64,000 nt of DNA, taken from Scrofimicrobium canadense. GTDB lineage: Bacteria; Actinomycetota; Actinomycetes; Actinomycetales; Actinomycetaceae. Shown one piece after another: positions 44,185 through 51,940 of this stretch. Position numbers and translations under genes: made by a program. The first letter of the stretch is position 1. Each line of letters opens with the position of its first letter. The DNA is taken from contig NZ_VULO01000009.1 of NCBI RefSeq assembly GCF_009696615.1, forward strand, positions 62,001 through 126,000, read 5' to 3'. The notes below the pieces were generated by a model. That model was not told the DNA's origin and made no database searches. It saw only the letters and a list, made by a program, of their open reading frames with translations.

Positions 44185-45093
44185 ATGCGTATTGAGCGTG
44201 ACATCGATTTCGGGCGGCCGCGACGGATGCGCTGCGGACGTTGTGGACACGAAGAACTCGTCAGCCACGACTGGATGGAAAGCTGGGAGCAGGGCAACGA
44301 GCTCTGCCCCGAATGCGGGATCGACTGCACCGAAGAAGACCGGGCTCGCCCCACGTACGACCCTGATGATCCAGCAATAGTCGATCATCAGGTTCTTCGG
44401 ATGTTCTGGTACCACACCAGCACGATCCCGGACTGGCCCCAGAAGGAGTTCGATCCACGGGAGAAGCTGACTCCAGAGACCGTTCAGCGCATGACGAGGA
44501 TGTGCGGTGCAGGCGCTGTCGACCGATGGGCTGAACAACAGAAATCCAAAGCCCTTCACGTCGGCACCTACGAGGCAGCAATCGAGAACATGCTCAGGCG
44601 AATGGATGACCAGCCCGAGGGCGACGCCCCGTTCTACCTGTACCGAGTAGTGCTCGACGACGCTGTGGGCATCGAGCCGGGAGTTCATCGCGAACCAACG
44701 AACTGGGTCGGCGATGCACAACCAGAGAAGTTCCTGAACCCCGGACATTCCGTCTACCGCTACATCAACGAACACGAGGACGAAGGCAGCATTTCGTTGG
44801 CACTTACCGCAGACGCGATCGAGTCGGTATCTGGAATTCAGATACCCGTAGCGACCAAAACGCCAGCTAGGAAGAAACAACGCCTGGCTACATGGCAGGA
44901 CGTTCAGCTGAAGGTCAAGGAAGCGAGCGTACCTGACCGGGTACGGCCCCGTTTAGCAGGTGCTTTCAGGACCGTTAGCGCAAGCAATACCGACCACCTC
45001 AATCCGGATCTCCTCGACGGGCTGGTTGATCTCATCCAAAATCCCTCTCATATCCTCGCTCTCCTTGACTCCGTGGGGCCCCGACAAGTCTGA
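44185..45093 (+). CDS. Reversed cargo gene: zinc-ribbon protein of unknown function
   Basis: 302 residues from ATG 44185; GATAAT at 44173-44178 sits too close to be its -10, but a GGGGA site precedes the start. The N-terminus has a zinc ribbon CGRCGHEE...LCPECG (Cys pairs ~20 residues apart). A middle domain follows (FYLYRVVLDDAVGIEPGVHR, GHSVYRYINEHEDEGSISLA) and a C-terminal helical region. I do not recognise a family. It is plus-strand, lower in GC than neighbours, and its end overlaps a minus-strand ORF that seems to have lost its own C-terminus. Both facts suggest a recent insertion. Confidence 0.72.
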   Translation: MRIERDIDFGRPRRMRCGRCGHEELVSHDWMESWEQGNELCPECGIDCTEEDRARPTYDPDDPAIVDHQVLRMFWYHTSTIPDWPQKEFDPREKLTPETVQRMTRMCGAGAVDRWAEQQKSKALHVGTYEAAIENMLRRMDDQPEGDAPFYLYRVVLDDAVGIEPGVHREPTNWVGDAQPEKFLNPGHSVYRYINEHEDEGSISLALTADAIESVSGIQIPVATKTPARKKQRLATWQDVQLKVKEASVPDRVRPRLAGAFRTVSASNTDHLNPDLLDGLVDLIQNPSHILALLDSVGPRQV

Positions 45094-45268
45094 ATCGGCA
45101 GCCTCGGGTCAATACCCTGTTTGATTCGGGGACTTTGTGCGCGGTTGGCCCCGCCCGCTGACCTGTCCGAAGTCCGTAGAGATCGAGAGGCCCCGACCCC
45201 CTCGCCAGCACCGCGACGTTGCCCAATGTCCGCCGAACAGCGTCGAGGTCGGCAATCTGAGGTTCCAT
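45032..45268 (-). pseudogene. Small phage ORF, possibly cut by the neighbouring insertion
   Basis: 78 codons from ATG 45268. The first ~50 residues (MEPQIADLDAVRRTLGNVAV, LARGSGPLDLYGLRTGQRAG) look protein-like; the remainder (TRGCRFRLVGAPRSQGERGY) reads through the reverse of the cargo gene's end and does not. It lies in the phage operon direction, 37 bp after the HNH gene. Could also be a chance ORF. Confidence 0.35.
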
Positions 45269-45304
45269 GGTCTCGGCGCGACAGCGGGCGACGTGGCGAA
45301 GATT

Positions 45305-45682
45305 TCAGTAGGTGTAGACCCGAGGTGCTTGCCTCCACCGGTCGCCGTCGAGCGCCGACTGTCGGGAGTGGCACGGCTTACACAGGCTCCGGAGGTTGCC
45401 GGGGTCGTGGGTGCCGCCGTGCTCCAGCGGGATGACGTGGTGGACTTCCTGCGCGGGCGTGTACCGGCTGGTCGCGAGGCAGTTCTCGCACAGCGGGTGG
45501 GCGGCGATGTAGGCGGCACGGATCTTGCGCCAGCGAGCACCGTAACGCCGGTTGATCTTCGGGTCACGCTGCCACTTGCGGTACCGCTCGTCCTCAGCCT
45601 TGGCATGCTCCGGGCAGTAGCGGTCGTGGGTGAGGTTCGGGCAGCCGGGCTGGGAACACGGACGCGCAGGCTTCGAAGGCAT
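45305..45682 (-). CDS. HNH endonuclease
   Basis: 125 residues from ATG 45682 with AAGGAG seven bases upstream. Zinc-binding cysteine pairs are CSQPGCPN...YCPEH and CENC...CKPC. The nuclease core is EVHHVIPLEHGGTHDPGNLR, then SLCKPCHSRQSA (H-H-N arrangement). Phage HNH proteins near the terminase genes are often required for DNA packaging cuts. Here it is the first gene after the strong terminator at 45711-45749, so it probably opens the late operon. Confidence 0.92.
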   Translation of the reverse strand: MPSKPARPCSQPGCPNLTHDRYCPEHAKAEDERYRKWQRDPKINRRYGARWRKIRAAYIAAHPLCENCLATSRYTPAQEVHHVIPLEHGGTHDPGNLRSLCKPCHSRQSALDGDRWRQAPRVYTY

Positions 45683-45710
45683 ACCGTGCTCCTTCCCGGA
45701 CACGGCAAAA

Positions 45711-45749
45711 CCCCAAGGCACCCAGCCGATGACCGGGCTTGCCCTGGGG
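45711..45749 (-). terminator. Strong hairpin separating early and late prophage operons
   Basis: CCCCAAGGCACCCAGCC / GGGCTTGCCCTGGGG, about 15 bp with a few mismatches; the minus strand continues GTTTTGCC and the plus strand CTTTTCC, so it could stop transcription both ways. It lies between the ArpU-like regulator and the HNH gene. Confidence 0.8.
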
Positions 45750-45836
45750 CTTTTCCTACTTTTCAACCACCTACATCATTGCAGGCCGGAAACGGTAAAT
45801 GCATCCGCTGTTCTTGACACCTTTTGGCGGCTGGAT

Positions 45837-46298
45837 TCACGCAGCCTGCCCATACAGCGCCGACGCCAGCCGGGCGAGCGCCCGTGACTTCTTCTGGTAG
45901 GCGCTGGTGCGCTCCACATAGAAGTGGTCACACACCGTCTGCACCGCATCATCCTGGGTACCGTCGCCGAGGAAGAACGCTTCGAGCACGAACCTGTCGT
46001 CGTCGGTGAGCAGCTGCCAGGCAGGCAGGAACCACGCCATGTACTCACGCGCTTGGGTGTAGCGGGCACGGTAGATGTCGATCCGATCCAACGTGGCCGC
46101 CACACGCATCTCCCCAGCGTGCAGATCCGTGTGACGTGGCATCCCGTCGAGTTTCGGTGAGGCCGGGGTGGTGACGTCGTCGTAGGCGGTCTTGATTTGC
46201 TCGTCGGTGGTGTCGATGATCTGCTCCATCACGGCGAAGTCCTGCAACGCGGATATGGCGGCTTTGCGGGTGTCGAGGTATTTGGTCATCACATGCAT
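45837..46298 (-). CDS. ArpU/RinA-like late transcription regulator
   Basis: 153 residues from ATG 46298 (AAGGAG five bases before). RKAAISALQDFAVMEQIIDT is followed by helical segments; the C-terminal part LTDDDRFVLEAFFLGDGTQD, HFYVERTSAYQKKSRALARL resembles sigma region 4 and the phage ArpU/RinA regulators that switch on late genes. It is the last gene before the terminator and the late operon, which fits such a role. DNA target unknown. Confidence 0.75.
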   Translation of the reverse strand: MHVMTKYLDTRKAAISALQDFAVMEQIIDTTDEQIKTAYDDVTTPASPKLDGMPRHTDLHAGEMRVAATLDRIDIYRARYTQAREYMAWFLPAWQLLTDDDRFVLEAFFLGDGTQDDAVQTVCDHFYVERTSAYQKKSRALARLASALYGQAA

Positions 46299-47665
46299 GA
46301 CGACTCCTTCCTGAGGGTGGTTGACAGTTCGGTGGCGACCGCGTCGATCAACGCGGCCTGAGTCATGTCCTTCGCCTCCAGCGCCTTGAGGACGGCCTGG
46401 TCGAGGGTGCCGGTAGCGGCGAGGTGGGTGATGGTGACCGGCTCGGCCTGTCCTTGCCGATACAGCCGGGCGTTGGTCTGCTGATACAGCTCCAAGCTCC
46501 AGGTCAGCGAGAACCACACAAGCAGGTGGCCACCGGCCTGCAGATTCACGCCGTGCCCGGCGGATGCGGGGTGGATCAGGCCAAGCGGGATGTTGCCCAG
46601 GTTCCACGCCTCGATGTCCGCCGACGTCTTGAGTTCGCGGGCGTCCGGGAAACGCTGGTGGATTCTGGCGAGGTCGTGCTTGAACCAGTAGGCGACGAGC
46701 ACGGTTTGGCCGTTGGCAGCTTCGAGGATGTCTTCGAGGGCATCGAGTTTCGCCCCATGCACCTCGACCGTGTTCCCGTGCTCGTCGTAGATCGCACCGG
46801 AGGCGAGCTGCAGCAGCTTGCCCGACAGCGCGGCAGCGTTCGCCGCATCCACCACCTGCCCGTCCAGATCAACAACCAGGTCGGCCTTCAGCTGCTCATA
46901 CACGGTCCGTTCTTTGTCTCCGAGCACCACCGGTGTGGTCGTCACCGTCAGATCAGGCAGCGTGAGGTGGTCGATGGTGCGCATCGACAACGTCATGTCG
47001 GCGATGGCGTCGTAGATCACGTCCTCCGCACCCTCGCGGGGCTTGTAGGTGAACACCTGCATTCCGTTGCGCTTATCGGGCAGAAACCAGCGGTCGCGGT
47101 AGCGGGTGATGAACCTGCCGAGACGCTCGCCGCCGTCGAGGAGCCGGAACTGCGCCCAGATATCCATCAGACCGTTGGAGGCGGGGGTGCCGGTCAGGCC
47201 GACCCAGCGCTTCACGTGCGGTCGCATCTTCACCAACGCCGTAAACCGCTTCGCCCGATGATTCTTAAACGAGCTCAGTTCGTCGATGACGACCATGTCG
47301 AACGGCCAGCTATCGCCGTAATAGCTGACCAGCCAGGGGATGTTTTCCCGGTTGATGACGGTCACCATCGCCGACTTGGCCAGCGCGTCGAGCCGGTCTT
47401 GCTTGGTGCCGACAGCCACCGCCACCGACAGCCCCTCGAGGTGATCCCACTTGGCGGCTTCGGTCGGCCAGGTGTCTCGGGCAACACGCAACGGCGCGAC
47501 GATCAAGACGCGGGAGACAGTGAAGTAGTCGAGCAGCAGCTCCCAGATCGCCGTCAGGGTGATGACACTCTTGCCGAGTCCCATGCCCAGGAGGATGGCC
47601 GCCTCGTGGTGGTCGAGGATGAACCCGGTGGCCTGGGTCTGGTAGTTATGCGGCCGGTAGCGCAT
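46289..47665 (-). CDS. SNF2-family DEAD/DEAH helicase
   Basis: 458 residues from ATG 47665 (GGAGG six bases before). Walker A is degenerate in the usual SNF2 way (ILLGMGLGKSVITL). Motif II reads VVIDELSSFKN (DELS in place of DEAH), motif III VGLTGTPASNGLMD, and the C-terminal motifs include HPASAGHGVNLQAGGHLLVW and NARLYRQGQ. Phage SNF2-like proteins sit with VRR-NUC genes in replication modules and translocate on DNA. Start overlaps the VRR-NUC stop. Confidence 0.9.
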   Translation of the reverse strand: MRYRPHNYQTQATGFILDHHEAAILLGMGLGKSVITLTAIWELLLDYFTVSRVLIVAPLRVARDTWPTEAAKWDHLEGLSVAVAVGTKQDRLDALAKSAMVTVINRENIPWLVSYYGDSWPFDMVVIDELSSFKNHRAKRFTALVKMRPHVKRWVGLTGTPASNGLMDIWAQFRLLDGGERLGRFITRYRDRWFLPDKRNGMQVFTYKPREGAEDVIYDAIADMTLSMRTIDHLTLPDLTVTTTPVVLGDKERTVYEQLKADLVVDLDGQVVDAANAAALSGKLLQLASGAIYDEHGNTVEVHGAKLDALEDILEAANGQTVLVAYWFKHDLARIHQRFPDARELKTSADIEAWNLGNIPLGLIHPASAGHGVNLQAGGHLLVWFSLTWSLELYQQTNARLYRQGQAEPVTITHLAATGTLDQAVLKALEAKDMTQAALIDAVATELSTTLRKESSCM

Positions 47666-47924
47666 CAAGCACCTCCTGGATGCCGTCGATCGAGTCAACG
47701 ACCAGCGCGGTGAAGCCCTGCGCCTGTAGTTGGTTCATCCGGCGGCGTTGGATCGGCCGAGGCTTCTTGCCCGGGGCTTTGACTTCGACGAAGACGACCT
47801 GGCCTCCCATCAGGCATAGTCGGTCAGGTACGCCCGTGGTTCCAGGGCAGACAAGCTTCCAGCACAAGCCCCCGGAGGCTTCAATGGCCTTCTTGAGCTG
47901 GGCTTCGATGTGGTGTTCATTCAT
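47646..47924 (-). CDS. VRR-NUC domain nuclease
   Basis: 92 residues from ATG 47924 (AAGGAG five bases before). CWKLVCPGTTGVPDRLCLMG and VVFVEVKAPGKKPRPIQRRR give the PD...ExK active site (D in VPDR, E and K in VEVK). A stand-alone VRR-NUC, the Holliday-junction/flap nuclease class common in phages. It overlaps the SNF2 helicase start by 20 bp; the pair is frequently found together. Confidence 0.92.
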   Translation of the reverse strand: MNEHHIEAQLKKAIEASGGLCWKLVCPGTTGVPDRLCLMGGQVVFVEVKAPGKKPRPIQRRRMNQLQAQGFTALVVDSIDGIQEVLDALPAA

Positions 47925-48057
47925 GGTCACTCCTTGAGTGGTTTCCCACGGGGTGACGACTGGTGACAGGTGGATCTGAACTTTTCTAAAGGCGATATTT
48001 CTATGGCCTTAGTAATAGTTCAATACCGGTCGTCACCGGTCGTCACCCTCATCGGGT

Positions 48058-50316
48058 TTAGCTGTTGAACTCGCTGGTCAGAGCCAGTCCGTAGACGTAC
48101 ATGCCGTGCTTGGATTTGCGTCGTTCAAACCCGGATTGTTCGAGAGTGGCGTTGAAGTCGACCATCGGCCGCGCCCACCCGCTGGTGGATTGCGCCCACG
48201 CCCGATACTCCTGGTACAGGTCACCGGCACGTTCGGATAGGGACGGGTCCACCTCGCAGCGGGCGTCGAGGAAATGGGCGAACCAGTTGTTCTCTTCCCG
48301 ATATGCCGCTGATGCCTCCACCACGCGGGCCGGGGCCTTCAGGTGGTAGTCCTCGGCGTGGATGAGGCGCGCGCCTTCCATGATCCATGCCAGTACCGCT
48401 CCGCCAGCGGTCTCGTAGAGGTGGTCGGCGTAGTTCTTCACATCGGAGCTGCCGTCGATGACCGCGTTGAACGGGATCACGATGAGCCTGCGCCAGATTC
48501 CTGCATCCATCGCGCCAACCCTGGGCAGGTGATTCGTGTAGAGGATGAGCGTGTGGGACGGGGTGAACGCGAACGGTGCCTTGTACTTCTTCTCCGCGTA
48601 GATCTGGTCGGTGGAGGCGAGCTGCTTGACCGTAGAGGTGGACAGGCGCACGCCTTCCTCGGACTCGGCGGCGATGATGAGCCGTTTGCCTTTCGCTTCG
48701 GCAAGTTCAGGTTTGACGTTCCGGTTCCCGCCAATGGTGAGCACGTCGGCGGACATGTTGCCCGCATACGTGCCGAGCACTCTCGCGATCGTGTTCCAGA
48801 ACGTGGACTTGCCGTTGCGGCCATCCCCGTAGGCGATCACGAGGGCTTCGACCATGACCTTCCCGATCGCCGCCAGGCCAACGATCCGCTGCACATATCC
48901 GATCAGCTCCAGGTCGGATTGGAAGAACACGTTGAGCGCCTGGTTCCAGATGTCTGTGCCCGTGTCGGTGGGGTCGAGCGCGGTTTGTTTCGTGATCAGA
49001 TCCGTTGGGTTGTGGTCGCGTCGGGTGCCGTCACGCAGATCCCACGTGCCACCAGGCGTGTTGAGGAGATACGGGTCAGCGTCCAGCCGGTCTGGGGTGG
49101 TCAGCAACATCGGGTGCGCTTCCCGCAGGCACGAGGTGATCGCCCTGGACTCGCGGCGTTTCAACACGAACGCCTCGTAGGTCTTCGCATCCTCAAATGC
49201 CCGGTATGCGGCCCGCTGCGGTGAAGTGAAACCGGCGAGTGCTTTCGCTTTCGACGATGCGGCTGCAAGCACCGCGTCCGCGCCCGTCACCGCGAGCTCG
49301 TCGCGGGCTTTCTCCAGCAGATGCCCGGCCTCGGCGAGTTGCCGGTCGGTGAGCTCCTGGGCGATTCCTTGCGCAGCAGGCGCAGACTCAGACCACACGC
49401 CGCCTTCGTAGACGAGCCAGTCCGTGGCCTCCGTGAACGCCAGACGCGAGGAGTATTCTGCGGTCAGCATGGATGCCTGCCCCACATCGGTGAAATCATC
49501 CGGCCGCAGGCTCGTCAACTGCGCGTAGGCTTCCGGCGACAGATAACCAGGCTGCGCCTCAACCTTGGCGCCGAACCGGCACGCGCTGTTCCAGATCGAC
49601 TCCAACTCGTGATCCGACAGTGGCGGTTCACACAGGGATGCTTTCCGGTCGAACAGGTCACGGGCCTGTGCGGTCTGCCCGTAGCGGATCAGGACGCGCC
49701 CGGCGAAGCGGGACAGGGTGGCATTGCGGGAGCCTTCCCCGATCACCTGGGTCGAGGCGTCGAACGCCGCGAACACGTCGATCTCATCGGCCTCGTCCAG
49801 CCAGGTATTCAGCAGCTTCGCGCCGTCGTGGACGGTGATCTCGGGGTTGGGGGTGCCGTAGATGAACCGTCCGGCATCCAACGCCTGCTGATCAAAGAAA
49901 CCGAACCTGGCCGCCAGGCGACGCTTCAACCCCGCATAGGTGTCGGCGTCCGTCACTTCGGTGATCGGGAAGTAGACGTGGAAACGCGGCCTAGCCGATA
50001 AGGCTCCCTTCGGCTTCTGGTGGTTCCGGGAAGTGGCGGTCAGGAACACCACACCCGCTATCAACTCGCCGAGCTTCTCCGGTGTCACCCAGTCGGATGA
50101 CTCTTCGGTGTGGTCGTTGTCGATGTCCATCACCACACAGTCTGAGGAGACAAAACTCGCCGACGAGCGCCGATCACCGGTGTAGGTGGCTGCGACGTGA
50201 TCCAACCGCACCACCATCTGCAGGGCGGCGGCATCGGTGATGTGGTGGCGGTTCGGGTAGTGGTTGTTGTGCGGGTTGCCGCTACTGGTCGCGGCGCACA
50301 AGGTGAACGGTGTCAT
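48058..50316 (-). CDS. D5/P4-type primase-helicase
   Basis: 752 residues from ATG 50316. N-terminal primase part: CVVMDIDNDHTEESSDWVTP, ARPRFHVYFPITEV. C-terminal SF3 helicase: LVIAYGDGRNGKSTFWNTIA (Walker A GDGRNGKST), KGKRLIIAAESEEGVRLSTS (Walker B), TPSHTLILYTNHLPRVGAMD (motif C). It primes and unwinds DNA for phage replication. The longer open frame upstream is antisense/shadow; this ATG overlaps the stop of the preceding gene (ATGA). Confidence 0.93.
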   Translation of the reverse strand: MTPFTLCAATSSGNPHNNHYPNRHHITDAAALQMVVRLDHVAATYTGDRRSSASFVSSDCVVMDIDNDHTEESSDWVTPEKLGELIAGVVFLTATSRNHQKPKGALSARPRFHVYFPITEVTDADTYAGLKRRLAARFGFFDQQALDAGRFIYGTPNPEITVHDGAKLLNTWLDEADEIDVFAAFDASTQVIGEGSRNATLSRFAGRVLIRYGQTAQARDLFDRKASLCEPPLSDHELESIWNSACRFGAKVEAQPGYLSPEAYAQLTSLRPDDFTDVGQASMLTAEYSSRLAFTEATDWLVYEGGVWSESAPAAQGIAQELTDRQLAEAGHLLEKARDELAVTGADAVLAAASSKAKALAGFTSPQRAAYRAFEDAKTYEAFVLKRRESRAITSCLREAHPMLLTTPDRLDADPYLLNTPGGTWDLRDGTRRDHNPTDLITKQTALDPTDTGTDIWNQALNVFFQSDLELIGYVQRIVGLAAIGKVMVEALVIAYGDGRNGKSTFWNTIARVLGTYAGNMSADVLTIGGNRNVKPELAEAKGKRLIIAAESEEGVRLSTSTVKQLASTDQIYAEKKYKAPFAFTPSHTLILYTNHLPRVGAMDAGIWRRLIVIPFNAVIDGSSDVKNYADHLYETAGGAVLAWIMEGARLIHAEDYHLKAPARVVEASAAYREENNWFAHFLDARCEVDPSLSERAGDLYQEYRAWAQSTSGWARPMVDFNATLEQSGFERRKSKHGMYVYGLALTSEFNS

Positions 50317-50756
50317 GAGGGGTGCACCTCCTGGAAGTCGGCGTCGAAGAAGCAGATCGGGATGTCCATCTGGTGGGCCCAGTCGATCTCGGCACGCATC
50401 CCCGCACTGACCCGGCCGATGTAGGCCCATAGCTGTTCGCATTTCGACAACAGGATGCGGCCCATGAACATGGCCAGCTCCCGGGCATCCGGGTCGGCAT
50501 CGTCCATGAACTGCGGATAATGCAGATGCGGGGCGAGCGGGATCTGGCGAGCCGCGACAGCAAAGCTGCAGAACCGGCGAGCGAGTTCCACGTTCGCCTC
50601 CACATCGCCGGAGTACGGGGAGCATATGTAGACCAGCGGCCGGTACCCGTACTCGGCGCGCTGAATCTCTTTCAGCGCCTTGTAGCAGGTCGGGTCGGGG
50701 TATCCTTCGATGTTCTTCCTCGGGATACCGATGTCGAGAAGCGCAGTGGTGCTCAT
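50313..50756 (-). CDS. DUF4406-like / nucleoside 2-deoxyribosyltransferase-like protein
   Basis: 147 residues. PLVYICSPYSGDVEANVELA, then APHLHYPQFMDDADPDAREL and AEIDWAHQMDIPICFFDADF match the DUF4406/NDT-like Rossmannoid fold (YI.SPYSG at the start, a Glu near the end). Such phage proteins may modify or salvage nucleotides; activity is not shown. Coupled on both sides by ATGA overlaps. Confidence 0.78.
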   Translation of the reverse strand: MSTTALLDIGIPRKNIEGYPDPTCYKALKEIQRAEYGYRPLVYICSPYSGDVEANVELARRFCSFAVAARQIPLAPHLHYPQFMDDADPDARELAMFMGRILLSKCEQLWAYIGRVSAGMRAEIDWAHQMDIPICFFDADFQEVHPS

Positions 50757-51517
50757 CGGGCGTCCTCGCTTTCACGCTCGATCACCGGCAGCAGGCCACG
50801 CTCGTTCTTCAACAGGTCGTAGATGAACAGGCGTCCTTTCTGTGTCCAGTACATGTGGGTTCGGGTCTTGCCCTCGTCGTACTCGTGCGTCTTGGACTGG
50901 GTGTAGCCCTGCTCAGCAAATTTCGCGTAGAGGAACCAGCGGCCGGACTGGTGGAACTGCACCTGCTCCTCGCGCAGAATCTGGTTGAGCTTCTTCGCCG
51001 ACAGGCCGTAGTCCTTCGCGATCTCGGTGGTGGTGATCAGCGACGGCGAGGCCAGCACCACGTCGTAGTAGGACACCTTCGGTGCCGCTTCCAGCAGTGC
51101 TTGCTCGGCGGCGAGGCGCTTGGCACGCTCAGAACGCAAAGTGGCGATCGCCCGCTCCAAGAACTCATCGTCGGCCAACAGTTCGTCGATCGCGTAGAGG
51201 CCGTGGCGGCGGATGGACGGGAGTACCTCGTCGAACACCCAGGACTCGAACTGCTGGGCGGCGGGCAGCTTGGATGAGATGATCAGCCGGTACAGGTCGC
51301 CTTCGCTGATGAACCTGACCTGCTGGATGCCACCAGGCGTCTCAAGGGGGTAACGAAACGGAACCCCCTTGCAATGATCTTGGAGTGCCTTGCTCGTGTT
51401 GGTGTAGCCGAGGGCGGTGGCAACATCCCGGCCGCAGAACAGCACCTGCCCGCCGGAGGTGATGGTTCGGATCGTGCCGAACTCGTGGTTGGTGAACGCT
51501 TGTAGTGCGGTAGCCAT
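50753..51517 (-). CDS. Phage antirepressor (BRO-N and KilA-C domains)
   Basis: 254 residues from ATG 51517 (AAGGAG upstream). The BRO-N domain is at residues ~8-110: VLFCGRDVATALGYTNTSKA, EGDLYRLIISSKLPAAQQFE, WVFDEVLPSIRRHGLYA. The C-terminal KilA-C domain contains TTTEIAKDYGLSAKKLNQIL and THMYWTQKGRLFIYDLL. Antirepressors of this kind counter prophage repressors and favour lytic growth. A repeated ~88-bp element lies 64 bp upstream of its start. No CI-type repressor gene was found in the window. Confidence 0.9.
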   Translation of the reverse strand: MATALQAFTNHEFGTIRTITSGGQVLFCGRDVATALGYTNTSKALQDHCKGVPFRYPLETPGGIQQVRFISEGDLYRLIISSKLPAAQQFESWVFDEVLPSIRRHGLYAIDELLADDEFLERAIATLRSERAKRLAAEQALLEAAPKVSYYDVVLASPSLITTTEIAKDYGLSAKKLNQILREEQVQFHQSGRWFLYAKFAEQGYTQSKTHEYDEGKTRTHMYWTQKGRLFIYDLLKNERGLLPVIERESEDAR

Positions 51518-51580
51518 GACCGGCTCCTTTTCTGAGAGCCGGGTTGACAATCGCGGGCGCGGGATGCGCCAGGCTCTCAC

Positions 51581-51668
51581 CTGTCAGGCACGGCAGGTAC
51601 CGAAACCGGACGCGGCGTGAGGAAGGCTCTCGCCCATATGCCCCCGAGGACCGGCGAATCCGGACGGG
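51581..51668 (-). promoter_or_regulatory. Repeated ~88-bp upstream element, copy 2
   Basis: Same ordered blocks as 21882-21968: CTGTCAGGCAC, GAAACCGGACG, CCCATATGCCCCCGA and GAATCCGGACGGG, with different bases between. CACG/CGTG bases around the GAAACCGGACG block can pair, where copy 1 pairs GCGGCC/GGCCGC, suggesting compensatory change. It is upstream of the antirepressor on the minus strand. Confidence 0.55.
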
Positions 51669-51825
51669 TCACCGGAGAATCGCTGCGGCAGCCTTGACAC
51701 ATCCCGCGTCGCTGGAGTGCCGGTATGAACCCGGCTAGGTTGTGGGTAACCGTTCAGCTCGACTCGACCCCTGTCGGGAGTGGGCTGGATCTCTAGTGTG
51801 GAGACGCCAACTTCGGCACGTGACG

Positions 51826-51865
51826 TTGACCAGGCGTCCACGTTGACGTATCGTAGAAGACGATA
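51826..51865 (+). promoter_or_regulatory. Promoter ahead of the Abi-associated RNA, with inverted repeat on the -10
   Basis: TTGACC (51826-51831), a 17-base spacer and TATCGT (51849-51854) form a sigma-70-like promoter. TATCGT and ACGATA (51860-51865) are an inverted repeat around AGAAG, a possible operator. Confidence 0.6.
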
Positions 51866-51930
51866 GATCCCCGGTCAGGCCTCTAGTCCCGCAAGGGACA
51901 ATGCACAAATGACCGGGGCCTTTCACTTTC
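51861..51930 (+). ncRNA. Nested-hairpin RNA upstream of the Abi gene (abiF RNA-like)
   Basis: Outer stem CCCCGGTCA (51869-51877) pairs perfectly with TGACCGGGG (51910-51918). Inside it a second perfect hairpin GTCCC-GCAA-GGGAC (51886-51899) has a GNRA-type tetraloop, and single-stranded GGCCTCTA and AATGCACAAA flank it. CCTTTCACTTTC follows. A promoter 15-20 bp upstream would start transcription near 51861. I recall a structured RNA motif reported upstream of abiF genes; position and fold agree, but a covariance-model match was not run. Confidence 0.65.
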
Positions 51931-51940
51931 TAGGGAGCTC

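Noticed and set aside
48058-50775. 905-residue version of the primase
   Set aside because: The added N-terminus is a frame-shifted reading of the DUF4406-like gene; ATG 50316 in an ATGA overlap gives the correct product.
51584-51841. 85-codon minus ORF upstream of the antirepressor
   Set aside because: It has no ribosome site or protein-like pattern and overlaps the repeated non-coding element and the Abi promoter region.
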